A stretch of 26,703 nt of DNA. Source: a virus. The stretch lies in the IMG/VR virus record IMGVR_UViG_3300025873_001679, positions 1 to 26,703 of that record. One strand, given 5' to 3'. A program made the position numbers and the translations under genes. Positions 6,187 through 13,800 of the stretch are shown one piece after another. How positions within the stretch are numbered: the first letter of the stretch is position 1; every line of letters begins with the position of its first letter. The notes under the pieces are model-generated. The model did no database searches. It had not been told where the DNA came from and worked only from the letters and a program-made list of their open reading frames with translations.

Positions 6187-8216
6187 ACCCGCGCCACGGT
6201 ATCCTCGGCGTCGACATCGAGACCTCGTCGGCCTGCGACATCAAGTTCGGCGCGTGGGCTTACAGTCAGCACCCGTCGACGATTGTCTACTGCGTCGTAT
6301 TCGCGCACGCCACGCGCTCCGGTGATTACGCGACGATCGCGTGGCAACCTGGCGACGAGCTGCCGCAGGACGTCGTCGACTACCTGGAGGACGGCGGCCT
6401 GGTGCTCGCCCATAACGTCGGTTTCGAGCGGTCGATATGGGAGAACATCCTGCGGGGGCACTGGTTCCCGCCTATCGCCGCGAGCCGGTGGCGCGATACG
6501 CAGGCCCTCGGCCGGGCGCTAAACCTGCCGTCCTCGCTCGAGGGGCTTGCCAGGGCGCTCGGATGCCCGGTGCAAAAGGACCTCGAGGGCGGGAAACTCA
6601 TGCGCGCCATGGCGACCGCGACGCCGGCTGACGGGGGCGGGTGGTCGTATCCCCACGACACGCCCGCGAATCGCGAGCGCCTGCGGGAGTATTGCGCGCA
6701 GGACGTCGCGGCCACGCTCGACTGTTATTTCCGAATGCCCGCCTTGTCGAAGGCCGAGGCGGCGGTCTGGCGGGTCGACCAGGGCATAAACTACCGCGGC
6801 GTCTACCTGGACCGAGCATTCGCCGACCAGTGTTCGGCCGTCACCGCCGCCCGCAAGCGCGAGCTCGACGACGAGGCGTTCCACGTCACCGCCGGCGAGC
6901 TCGCGAACAGTACGGCCGCGCCTGCGCTCAAGCGGTGGCTGGTCGGCAAGGGCGTCGAGCTCCCCTTGGTGGCCCGGAAGCGGGCCAACGGGGCGACCGT
7001 CGAGACAGCGTCCACCGATAAAGCGGCCGTCGCGCAGATACTTAGCGACCAGGCGCTCGCGGCCGACGTGCGCGCGGTGCTCGAAAACCGCCAGGAAGCC
7101 AACAAGGCCACCAGCCTCGCCAAGCTCGAGCGGGTCGGCCGCATGATCGGCGGCGACGGCCGGCTGCGCTTCGCGCTTCAATTCGAGGGCGCGCATACCG
7201 GCCGGTGGACGTCGTCGGGGTTGCAGATCCACAACTTACCAAAGGACAAAATGAGCCGCGAAGCGGGCGAGCTGGTGCGGGCCATGCTCAAACGCGGGAG
7301 CCTGGACGGGCTCAAGATCGCGGCCGACCAGCCGCTCGCCGCGATATCGCAATCGCTCCGGTCGGTGATCGCAGCGCCGCCAGGCCGCGAGATTATCGCG
7401 GCGGATTACTCCGCGATCGAGGCGCGCGTCGTCGCGTGGCTCGCCGGCCAGGGCGACGTCGTGCAGTTGTTCCGCGACGGCGTCGACGTCTACACCTACG
7501 CGGCCGAGAACGTCGGGAGCGCCGACCGACAGCTCGGTAAGGTCTGCGTCCTCGCGCTCGGCTACGGTATGGGCGCGATAAAATTCGCGGACACGGCCGC
7601 CGCGTGGGGTATCCCGCTGGAGCTCGGCGAAGCGCAGACAATCCAGCGCGCTTGGCGCGAGGCTAACGACAGGATCGTCGGCTTTTGGGAGACCTTAGAG
7701 GAGGCCGTGCGCGACGCCCTCGCCGATCCCGGCGAGACGTTCCTGGCTGGCCGGATCGCGGCGACGTGTTGCCGCGATTGTCTAGCCTTGCGGCTACCGT
7801 CGGGCCGCGTCCTGCGCTACTGGCGGCCGTGGACGCGGACCGCGGCGAAGCTGGTGCGCTACGTCGACGACGACGGCCATATCGCGGAGGCGGAACGGAT
7901 ATCGAACGAGGTCGGGTTCTGGGGGATGGGGCCGGACCGCCGTAGCATGGTCCGCGAGTCGACTTACGGCGGCAAGCTGGTCGAGAACGTGACGCAGGCC
8001 GTCGCGCGCGATCTGCTGGCCGAGGCGCTGGTGCGCTTGGACGGCGTCGAGCCTTACGACGTGGTTATGCACGTCCACGACTCGATCGCGGCCGAGGTGC
8101 CCGAGGGCGCGGGCGACGTCGGGGAGTTTTGCGAGGTCATGGCGGCGACGCCGCCGTGGGCTGAGGGCTTACCGATCGCCGTCGAGGGCTACCGCGACCG
8201 GCGCTTTAGGGGGTAG
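6183..8216 (+). CDS. Family A DNA polymerase with 3'-5' proofreading exonuclease
   Basis: A 677-residue protein. The N-terminal exonuclease domain shows Exo I GVDIETSS (Asp11, Glu13), Exo II LAHNVGFERSIWE and Exo III YCAQDVAATLDCY. The polymerase domain has THTGRWTSSGLQIHNLP-like sequence (AHTGRWTSSGLQIHNLP), motif A IIAADYSAIEARVVAWLAG with Asp408, motif B RQLGKVCVLALGYGMGAIKF, and motif C VMHVHDSIAAEV with His632 and Asp633. All catalytic residues for both activities are present, so this should be an active proofreading replicative polymerase. Motif C has HDS where bacterial Pol I has HDE, common in phage enzymes. There is no 5'-3' exonuclease domain. It is the last gene of the rightward operon and overlaps the zinc-ribbon gene by 4 bases. 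Six bases separate it from the convergent gene at 8223. Confidence 0.95.
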   Translation: MNPRHGILGVDIETSSACDIKFGAWAYSQHPSTIVYCVVFAHATRSGDYATIAWQPGDELPQDVVDYLEDGGLVLAHNVGFERSIWENILRGHWFPPIAASRWRDTQALGRALNLPSSLEGLARALGCPVQKDLEGGKLMRAMATATPADGGGWSYPHDTPANRERLREYCAQDVAATLDCYFRMPALSKAEAAVWRVDQGINYRGVYLDRAFADQCSAVTAARKRELDDEAFHVTAGELANSTAAPALKRWLVGKGVELPLVARKRANGATVETASTDKAAVAQILSDQALAADVRAVLENRQEANKATSLAKLERVGRMIGGDGRLRFALQFEGAHTGRWTSSGLQIHNLPKDKMSREAGELVRAMLKRGSLDGLKIAADQPLAAISQSLRSVIAAPPGREIIAADYSAIEARVVAWLAGQGDVVQLFRDGVDVYTYAAENVGSADRQLGKVCVLALGYGMGAIKFADTAAAWGIPLELGEAQTIQRAWREANDRIVGFWETLEEAVRDALADPGETFLAGRIAATCCRDCLALRLPSGRVLRYWRPWTRTAAKLVRYVDDDGHIAEAERISNEVGFWGMGPDRRSMVRESTYGGKLVENVTQAVARDLLAEALVRLDGVEPYDVVMHVHDSIAAEVPEGAGDVGEFCEVMAATPPWAEGLPIAVEGYRDRRFRG

Positions 8217-8222
8217 CGTCTT

Positions 8223-8522
8223 CTAGCCTTGGGTCGCGGTTGCTTCGACGACGCCCTGCGCGAAGTCGGCGACGCGCCGCATATCGGCGGCGCTTACGAT
8301 GACCTCGGGGGCCCACTTGTCACCGCCGTCGAGCAGGAGGGCGTAGCCGTCTGTATGCGTCGCGAGCGTCTCGGCGTAGTAGCTGTAGCGCGTCGCTTCC
8401 TCGCCCGCCCAGAAGCGGACCGCAGCGCGGCCCATTTCGGTCTCGGCGCGGAGGTGGTAAACCTTGCCGCAGTTGGTCGTGATAGCGAGAGGGGAAAGGC
8501 TGCTGGGTGCTGGTGACTTCAT
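8223..8522 (-). CDS. Small protein of unknown function, convergent with the polymerase
   Basis: Leftward gene of 99 residues from ATG 8522. The frame stays open further upstream to 8747 but that extension is Arg/Pro-rich, overlaps another gene and lacks a better start. The product looks globular: ITTNCGKVYHLRAETEMGRA, then ATRYSYYAETLATHTDGYAL and a C-terminal helix SAADMRRVADFAQGVVEA. No catalytic motif, membrane segment or known family is recognised. It is the last gene of a three-gene leftward set. A 5-bp hairpin (8547-8560) sits in its upstream gap. No strong ribosome binding site is visible. Confidence 0.65.
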   Translation of the reverse strand: MKSPAPSSLSPLAITTNCGKVYHLRAETEMGRAAVRFWAGEEATRYSYYAETLATHTDGYALLLDGGDKWAPEVIVSAADMRRVADFAQGVVEATATQG

Positions 8523-8546
8523 GCCAGTAAGATACCCGCAAGGCTG

Positions 8547-8560
8547 GGGGTTTCCACCCC
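8547..8560 (-). promoter_or_regulatory. Short hairpin upstream of the 8223-8522 gene
   Basis: GGGGT (8547-8551) and ACCCC (8556-8560) form a perfect 5-bp stem with a 4-base loop, 25 bases before the start codon at 8522, in the only non-coding gap of this leftward set. No T-run follows in the leftward direction. It may shape the leader or be chance. Confidence 0.2.
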
Positions 8561-8625
8561 TTTCCACTCTTTTCTGCCGCCCCGTGCTTTTCCGGTCTAC
8601 CGGGTCGCCAGGTCGCGGCGGCCTT

Positions 8626-8841
8626 TCAGTCGCGCCAGCCGTCACCGCGTCGCCAGTGCCAGACGCGATGCGCGAGGATAGCCCACGCCAGACCGGGGAG
8701 CGTGCGCGCGAAATAGAACTGGGGGCGTCGCTTTGGGTCGAGCGCATCCGGCGGCACCTCCAAAGCGTAACGAAATCGGCGCGGGGGGTGCCCCGGCCCT
8801 AAGTCTATATTTTCCCGCCAGGCCCCCAGCTCGGCGGTCAT
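8626..8841 (-). CDS. Very small basic protein of unknown function
   Basis: A 71-residue product from ATG 8841, which overlaps the stop of the MazG-like gene in an ATGA junction, the same coupling used elsewhere in this genome. That overlap is the main reason to accept it. It is rich in Arg, Pro and Trp, with FYFARTLPGLAWAILAHRVW as a mildly hydrophobic segment near residues 43-62 that might associate with a membrane, and ends WRRGDGWRD. No family is recognised. Confidence 0.6.
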   Translation of the reverse strand: MTAELGAWRENIDLGPGHPPRRFRYALEVPPDALDPKRRPQFYFARTLPGLAWAILAHRVWHWRRGDGWRD

Positions 8842-9215
8842 TTCGACCCCTCAGATTGCTCTGTAAGGGCCTCGGAGCTCTCGGGTGGTCTTCCGCTAGG
8901 GCTGGAATCGGCGGGCCCTGCGGCGGGATCCTCGAGGCCCTCGAGATCCTGCGCGACCAGCTCGGGGTCCTCGAGATCCTGCGCGACCAGCTCGAGACCC
9001 TCCAGCCGCCGGCGTAGCTGAACCCAGACAATGAACGACCAGCCGGCAATATCGAGGATTTCGTCGAGGAGCTCGTCGACGGTATCAGGCCGGTCGAAAC
9101 TGGCGTCGCCGTATTCCTGGGCACCGGCTACAAGGCGGGACTCCAGCCGGGCCAGGAACTCGAGTTGCAGTTTCCGAGATTGGGCCTTGCGCGAGGTATT
9201 GGTATCGGTTGACAT
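8838..9215 (-). CDS. MazG-like nucleotide pyrophosphohydrolase-type protein with acidic repeat tail
   Basis: A 125-residue protein from ATG 9215. Residues 10-65 form a helical unit with QEYGDASFDRPDTVDELLDE followed by ILDIAGWSFIVW and a basic helix, which resembles short phage MazG-like proteins: an EYGD segment, then acidic E..DE..D residues that would bind magnesium. MazG-like enzymes hydrolyse nucleoside triphosphates and are thought to adjust host nucleotide or alarmone pools. The C-terminal half is an acidic tail containing two copies of a 10-residue unit (ELVAQDLE core) and a Ser/Pro/Gly-rich end. A longer start at 9272 is possible but would overlap the divergent gene at 9225. The start codons of the two divergent genes are only about 10 bases apart. 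Confidence 0.6.
   Translation of the reverse strand: MSTDTNTSRKAQSRKLQLEFLARLESRLVAGAQEYGDASFDRPDTVDELLDEILDIAGWSFIVWVQLRRRLEGLELVAQDLEDPELVAQDLEGLEDPAAGPADSSPSGRPPESSEALTEQSEGSK
8939..8994. repeat. Tandem 30-base repeat (26 identical bases per copy)
   Basis: Bases 8939-8964 are repeated exactly at 8969-8994, a period of 30 bases. On the minus strand this encodes two 10-residue units sharing ELVAQDLE in the tail of the MazG-like protein. The period is a multiple of three, so copy number can change without breaking the frame. Confidence 0.9.
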
Positions 9216-9236
9216 GGGGCGACTATGGTTGAAAAT
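9209..9236 (+). promoter_or_regulatory. Candidate promoter for the HTH gene
   Basis: A perfect TTGACA (9209-9214), a 16-base spacer and GAAAAT (9231-9236, 4 of 6 to the -10 consensus) point rightward towards the HTH gene at 9359. If used, transcription would begin near 9243, inside the small ORF at 9225, which would then not be translated from this transcript. Confidence 0.3.
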
Positions 9237-9374
9237 CAGAAGTTGGGAACGCCCCTGGTCCTCGGGGGCCAAGGCCGTTCGTCTCAGGAAGTGGTCGCGT
9301 CGGCGGCCTGGCTGGCCGTCCTATTCGCGATCGGGCTCGGTATCCTAGGGGGCGCGCTATGCCTGGGCCAGTGA
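9225..9374 (+). CDS. Tiny single-pass membrane protein candidate
   Basis: A 49-residue ORF from ATG 9225. A hydrophilic N-terminal half (MVENQKLGTPLVLGGQGRSS) is followed by one strongly hydrophobic segment, WLAVLFAIGLGILGGALCL (about 29-47), then the end, so it would be an N-out or N-in single-span protein. Third positions are mostly G or C, like real genes here. Its end overlaps the HTH gene start by 16 bases. A GGGG sits a few bases upstream as a weak ribosome binding site. Against it: the promoter candidate at 9209 would start transcription inside it. Confidence 0.4.
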   Translation: MVENQKLGTPLVLGGQGRSSQEVVASAAWLAVLFAIGLGILGGALCLGQ

Positions 9375-9616
9375 CATTTCGCGAGCTCGTCGACGAGGCC
9401 CGCACGTCCGGCCGAGCCTCGCACCTTCGGCCCCGGCCGATTAGCTGGGCGGCCAAGCGTTGCGGGGTATCGGTCGCGCACCTGTATAACCTGTTCAACG
9501 GGGCCAAGATTGCGCCGCCGTGGACGGTCGCCCTGATCGCCAAGGGCCTCGCGGTCGAGGTCTCGGTCGTACAGCAGGCCCTCGACCGCTCCCGAGCCGA
9601 GACGCTGGCGACGTGA
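9359..9616 (+). CDS. HTH (Cro/XRE-like) DNA-binding protein
   Basis: An 85-residue protein from ATG 9359, 7 bases after an AGGGGG ribosome binding site. Residues 28-65 read ISWAAKRCGVSVAHLYNLFN followed by GAKIAPPWTVALIAKGL, a helix-turn-helix with the recognition helix around VSVAHLYNLFNG, then VEVSVVQQAL, which resembles short Cro/XRE-type regulators. It probably binds DNA near this divergent junction and sets expression of the accessory genes or an early-to-late switch, which is inference. Its stop overlaps the next gene in a GTGA junction. Confidence 0.75.
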   Translation: MPGPVTFRELVDEARTSGRASHLRPRPISWAAKRCGVSVAHLYNLFNGAKIAPPWTVALIAKGLAVEVSVVQQALDRSRAETLAT

Positions 9617-9966
9617 GCCGCGTTTATATAGCGGGACCGATGAGCGGGCGGCCCTTGCTCAATTTCCCCGCCTTTTTCGCGGCGGCTATCCAGCTCCGCG
9701 ACGCGGGTCTCGTCCCGGTCAACCCGGCCGAGGTCGATATGGCGCTGGGGTTTAATCCGGGGCTGTCGATGGAGGCGCAGGGCTGGAACCGGGAGGACTG
9801 TTTGCAGCGGGATTTCGGCCTCGTGGTAACCTGCGACTGGATCGCGCTACTAGGAGGCTGGGAAACGTCCGACGGGGTAGCGCGCGAGATCCGGGTCGCA
9901 GCCACGCAGGGCATAGCCCCGCGGTCCTTGGAGGTGATCCTCGCGGACCCCGACCGCTACGGCTAG
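9613..9966 (+). CDS. DUF4406 (nucleoside 2-deoxyribosyltransferase-like) protein
   Basis: A GTG start at 9613 overlaps the HTH stop (GTGA). The 117-residue product begins VSRVYIAGPMSG and continues with NFPAFFAAAIQLRDAGLVPV and NPAEVDM, the signature of DUF4406, a family with the nucleoside 2-deoxyribosyltransferase fold that is frequent in phages. A later segment, NREDCLQRDFGLVVTCDWIA followed by LLGGWETSDGVAREIRVAA, is the second conserved block (substrate-side acidic residues and the GW.S.G motif). It may act on nucleotides or their derivatives; the true reaction in phages is unknown to me. Its TAG stop lies in a CTAG shared with the stop of the convergent lipoprotein gene. Confidence 0.85.
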   Translation: MSRVYIAGPMSGRPLLNFPAFFAAAIQLRDAGLVPVNPAEVDMALGFNPGLSMEAQGWNREDCLQRDFGLVVTCDWIALLGGWETSDGVAREIRVAATQGIAPRSLEVILADPDRYG

Positions 9967-10265
9967 ACCGGCGCGGTACCCTTCCGGCCCGTGATCGGGC
10001 CGCGCCACCAGCGGACGCCGACGTAACCGGCGGCCAGGGTCAGCACGCCGTCGAGGATTTTCATTAGGACGGGCTCCCAGTCGCCCGCCGCGACGCCGAC
10101 CAGCGAGGCCATGATCGCGTCGAATTGAATCGACGTCATGCTGCCGCTTTTCACCTGTTCGGCGAGCACCTCCTCGATCGTCTTGAGGTGCTCGGCGGTC
10201 ATGCTGCACGAGCTCAAGAAGGGGATACACAAACAAACGGCCGCAATGGGATAGACGTAGCGCAT
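9963..10265 (-). CDS. Phage lipoprotein with C-terminal membrane segment, lysis-cassette candidate
   Basis: A 100-residue leftward gene from ATG 10265. The N-terminus is a lipoprotein signal: MRYVYPIAAVCLCIPF followed by the lipobox LSSC with Cys20 as the lipidation site. The mature part has a helical segment (EHLKTIEEVLAEQVKSG) and a second hydrophobic stretch, ILDGVLTLAAGYVGV (about 69-83), before a basic tail. Small lipoproteins of this layout are common beside holins in phage lysis cassettes, and the adjacent XhlA-like gene fits that. It could be an outer spanin-like or holin-accessory protein; no endolysin is next to it. Function is inferred from layout and neighbours. Confidence 0.7.
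   Translation of the reverse strand: MRYVYPIAAVCLCIPFLSSCSMTAEHLKTIEEVLAEQVKSGSMTSIQFDAIMASLVGVAAGDWEPVLMKILDGVLTLAAGYVGVRWWRGPITGRKGTAPV
9985..10002. terminator. Hairpin just past the convergent stops
   Basis: CGGCCCG (9985-9991) and CGGGCCG (9996-10002) form a 7-bp GC-rich stem with a TGAT loop, 19 bases after the stop of the rightward DUF4406 gene and inside the 3' end of the leftward lipoprotein gene. There is no T-run, so intrinsic termination is unproven; it may still slow polymerase where transcripts converge. Confidence 0.25.
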
Positions 10266-10275
10266 AGTGGGGCTC

Positions 10276-10527
10276 TCAGGTTTTGGAAACTAGTTGAACG
10301 ATCCAGGCGACCAGACCCCCGAGGGCCATAGCCACCGCCAGGAATACGCGGCCGCCGGCGCGGGCCGCGGTTATCGACAGTTTGACGTCCTCGACCCCGG
10401 TACGGATAGCGCGGAGGTCGGTTTTCAGGTCGGTAATTGCCGCGGCCTGGACGCGGCTATACGCCTCGAGGGACGCGATTCTACTCGCGTGGTCGTCGTT
10501 TCGTCGTTCGGTTCCATCCCACCCCAT
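10276..10527 (-). CDS. XhlA-like coiled-coil membrane protein (holin or holin-accessory candidate)
   Basis: An 83-residue protein from ATG 10527: a charged N-terminus (MGWDGTERRNDDH), a heptad-like helical region (RIASLEAYSRVQ through DLKTDLRAIRTGVEDVKLSI), and a single C-terminal transmembrane segment, VFLAVAMALGGLVAWIVQLV (about 61-80), ending SKT. This layout matches the haemolysin XhlA-type proteins of phage lysis modules, which sit in the inner membrane with the coiled coil in the cytoplasm. The open frame extends upstream to 10683, but the extension is Arg-rich and overlaps the next gene. Neighbouring lipoprotein supports a lysis role. A structural role cannot be excluded. Confidence 0.7.
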   Translation of the reverse strand: MGWDGTERRNDDHASRIASLEAYSRVQAAAITDLKTDLRAIRTGVEDVKLSITAARAGGRVFLAVAMALGGLVAWIVQLVSKT

Positions 10528-10538
10528 AACGCACCGGC

Positions 10539-10817
10539 TCACTTTAGGGGGATCGGGCGGATACCGTAGGACGCGGCGACGATGATCCGGTCGCCCGCGA
10601 CGCCGACCGGCTCGGGCGGCAAAACGTAGGGCTGAATAACGCAATGGAACGTCTCGAGCGTCTGCTGGATTACGGCGCTGCATTCCTGCGCGCGCCTGGC
10701 GGCGTCGTCGCGTTCGTCGGGCGTGCCGTCGACGAGCACGGTCTCGTCCCCGACGTCCTTGGTCTTGGTGGGGGTCTTGGTGTCGGGCACGAGCTCGGGT
10801 TGGGCGGTTTTAGTCAT
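10539..10817 (-). CDS. Small protein of unknown function between fibre and lysis genes
   Basis: A 92-residue protein from ATG 10817, 16 bases after the fibre gene stop. The N-terminal 40 residues are polar and rich in Thr, Asp and Lys, probably unfolded. The C-terminal half is compact: RAQECSAVIQQTLETFHCVI, QPYVLPPEPVG and DRIIVAASYGIRPIPL. Two Cys residues could pair. It resembles short conserved proteins near phage tail or lysis genes, but I cannot name the family. Confidence 0.7.
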   Translation of the reverse strand: MTKTAQPELVPDTKTPTKTKDVGDETVLVDGTPDERDDAARRAQECSAVIQQTLETFHCVIQPYVLPPEPVGVAGDRIIVAASYGIRPIPLK

Positions 10818-10833
10818 GCTGTTAGGTTAGCGT

Positions 10834-13800
10834 TCAGAAACAATCTTGCCAGCCTGAGCCGTTATGGCACTGGAGCTTGTTAGTGGTCGTGTTGTAGTAG
10901 ACGCTCCCGGTTTCCTGCGAGATCGCGTCTCGCTGCGAGGTCGTGCCCTTGGGTGGAATGAACGTCTGACCGGTGACGCTGCCCAGGTCGAGGATTGCCG
11001 TCGCTGTCGGGTTGCCCGACCCCCCTATCCGCATCCCGGTAGACTTCACCCGAATAAGCTCGGTGCCGGTCGTCGTGTTGAGGCTGGCCGCGACGTAGAT
11101 CCCGATAGCCGTCGAGGCGTTTACGCTGCTGTCGCCTCCCCCTAGGGACAGCTTGGATACGGAGTTGGTGTTTCTCAAGTACGCAATGGCGACCGTCTCC
11201 TCGTCGGTGTCATAGCTCGGCACGACCAGAAACCCCTTTTTCGTCGCGTTGTCTGCGGCGCTGTCCGAGACGGTCAAGTGCGGGGCCGTCCCGACTATCT
11301 CCAGGCCCCCGGTCATGGCATCTGAGCCGTCCTTGTCGAGCTTGTCGTCGGTCGATACGACGCCCTGGGCGGTGAATTGTTTCCATGAGGCCGTTTGCCT
11401 GTCGTAGTACTCCGGCGTATCGACGCTCGGCGTTACGTTGGTATTTATCCGTATCTCACCGCCGACCTTGGTAATCGTGCTTTGCCTCTGGGCGGTCGTC
11501 CCGCGGGGAATCACGAAAGCCTGGCCGCTCTGGTTGGTGTCGCCCGTCACGTTTTGCACCGCGCCCCGGCAAACGACCTCGCCAGACGACTGGCTAATAA
11601 CACCACTGAACAGCTCGATCTGATTCCCGGCGCTGTTGATCTGCTTAAGAACCAGCCCGTGGTCGTCAGTATCGACCGGGTCCTGCGCGATTATGATGGA
11701 TCCGCTATTTAGGCCGCCGTCCGTTCCCGGCGTCCCGAGGGCGAACCCGACGCCAGGCGCGACGGTGACATACGAAACCGTCGACAGCGTGTGTACGTTG
11801 GTCTGGCTGCCGATTCCGAAATAGTCCTCGAGCTCGAGGTGCGGCGGCGTGAATAAAATACCACCGTGCGCCGTGCCGCCTCTCGCCCTAGAAACGTCTG
11901 GCTGTTGCACGTAGGTCCACTCTGCCGAGGCGTTGTCCTGGCCTCCCCACGAGCGCACGGCCAGGACTTGAGGCCGGACCGACTCGTCGTCCCGCACGGT
12001 CTCGAATTCTGCGTCTGGGTTATGGGTAAATGAGGGGTACCCGTTCACCATGAACTGCGGCCGGAAAGCCATTTCGGCGAACGACTCCATGGTCGGGTGG
12101 TGGATGACGAACAGGCTCTCGTCGACCGTGGACGTGTCGCCCACCGATTCGCGTATCAGGGCTGCCCCTGGCCCGCCGCCAAGAGACTTCCCGTTGCTCT
12201 GACCCCAGTAGCCTCCCTGCCCACTACCCGGCATCGTCCACGGAGGATCTTCTTCCCCTTCCCAGCCGGGGGGAACTGATCCCGGCCCGTACCATTGTCC
12301 GGGCGGCATGGTTCCATTATCGCCACCCGGCGGCGGGGGAATGTTGATTGGCACGCGGGGAAGGGGAGCCGGTGGCCCTGGTGTTATCGGGCCGCCTTTC
12401 TTCTTGGGGTCTTCGGGCAGCAGATCCCACGAGTAAGGACCACCGCCGCGAGGCGCTCCACGGCTGCCAGTTTTCGGGCCGCTTCCTGAGTTTTGGCGTC
12501 CGGTATTAGGGCCGCCAGGCGCGCCCGTACCTGGAGCGGTGCCGGGACCGCCAGTAGTCGGGCCACCTCGGGGGGCTGTGCCTGGAGCACTGCCGGGAGT
12601 AGTCGGGCCTTTCCCTGGGGGGACACCGCCGGGGGGGTTTGGACCGGGAACGCTGGGACCACCAGTAGTCGGGCCTTTCCCTGGGGGTTTCTTGCCGCCA
12701 GTCTTCTTCCCAGGCGGGGCGTAATACGGAACCTCGGCATACCAACGCCAATGGCCTTCCTTGCTCCCGCCGGCCCACTTGTGCGGTAGGTCTTTATCCC
12801 AGCAGAGGTGTACCTTGCCCTTGAGTTTTAGAGACTTGACGTCGTGGGGATACCGCTGCCTCTCAAACAGCAACGGGCCGTCGTACTCTGAATCGTTGTA
12901 AAAGTAAGCCCCGGTCGCGATATGGCCGCTGTTCATTACGTGGCCGTCTGCGTCTTTCCCGTGTCGGTGCTTGTCGGTTTCGCTCCCTGCGTGGAACGGG
13001 CCGAAGGTTGTGGCGTGCGCCATGAAGGCGCAACCATGCGAAGCCTTCGGCGCAGGTTCCCACCGGCCGAAATTGTCGGGGGACCCGTAGTGAGTGTATT
13101 GCCCGTGTCCGCTTCCCCCGCCGCTCGAGCCACCGCCGCCGGTTAGCCCTCGCAGGCCGCCATTCCCGTCGGGGATAAATCCGCCGCCTTCTTGACCGTG
13201 ACCGCCTCCCGCGTTGCCGCCGACGTTGCCAGGATCGCCGCCGCCTTCGGGGCCGCCTCGAAAGTCTTTACCGAACGAACCCCCTCTGCCCGCTCCCTTT
13301 CCTGTTAGCGGACCTTTTTGGCCTGGGCCTCCGGTAATCGGGCCGCCGCCGTCGATCTCGGCGAAGCATAAACCGTAACCGGCCAGCTCGTCGATACCGC
13401 TCTTTCCTAATTGCCACGCGAGGGAATTACCCTGGCCTAGTGATAGCGTTGCGATGTCACCCTCTAGCCCTGTCGGCATACAAATCACTCGCATCATCGA
13501 CTGGAGCCGAGCATCGCGGCCAGCGTCGCGGGTTGCGTTTACGCAGAGCTCCCCCTCGGGCTGTAGGTCCATGACAATCGTGCCAGCGTTAGCGGGGCCA
13601 CCGGCTTCGCAGTTTACCGCGACCAGGCGCGGGTCCGCGTGCAGCATTAGCTCGTGCTGGGCCGAGTGTGACGTCCCCGGCATAACGACGACCATGGTGC
13701 CCTGCGGGATATTCGGGAAAATGTCCATCGGCCAGCCGGGATACTTTCGCCGGTAGGCTTCCGTCACGCCGGGACTTGTCCCGCCTCGGTTGAACGGGAG

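Noticed and set aside
6519-7232. A 237-codon leftward open frame inside the DNA polymerase region
   Set aside because: Antisense to the polymerase domain, no motif; shadow of GC-rich coding sequence.
12540-12690. Repeats in the fibre gene considered as a CRISPR array
   Set aside because: The copies are few, in a coding frame and encode a Pro-Gly repeat; spacing and spacers do not fit an array.
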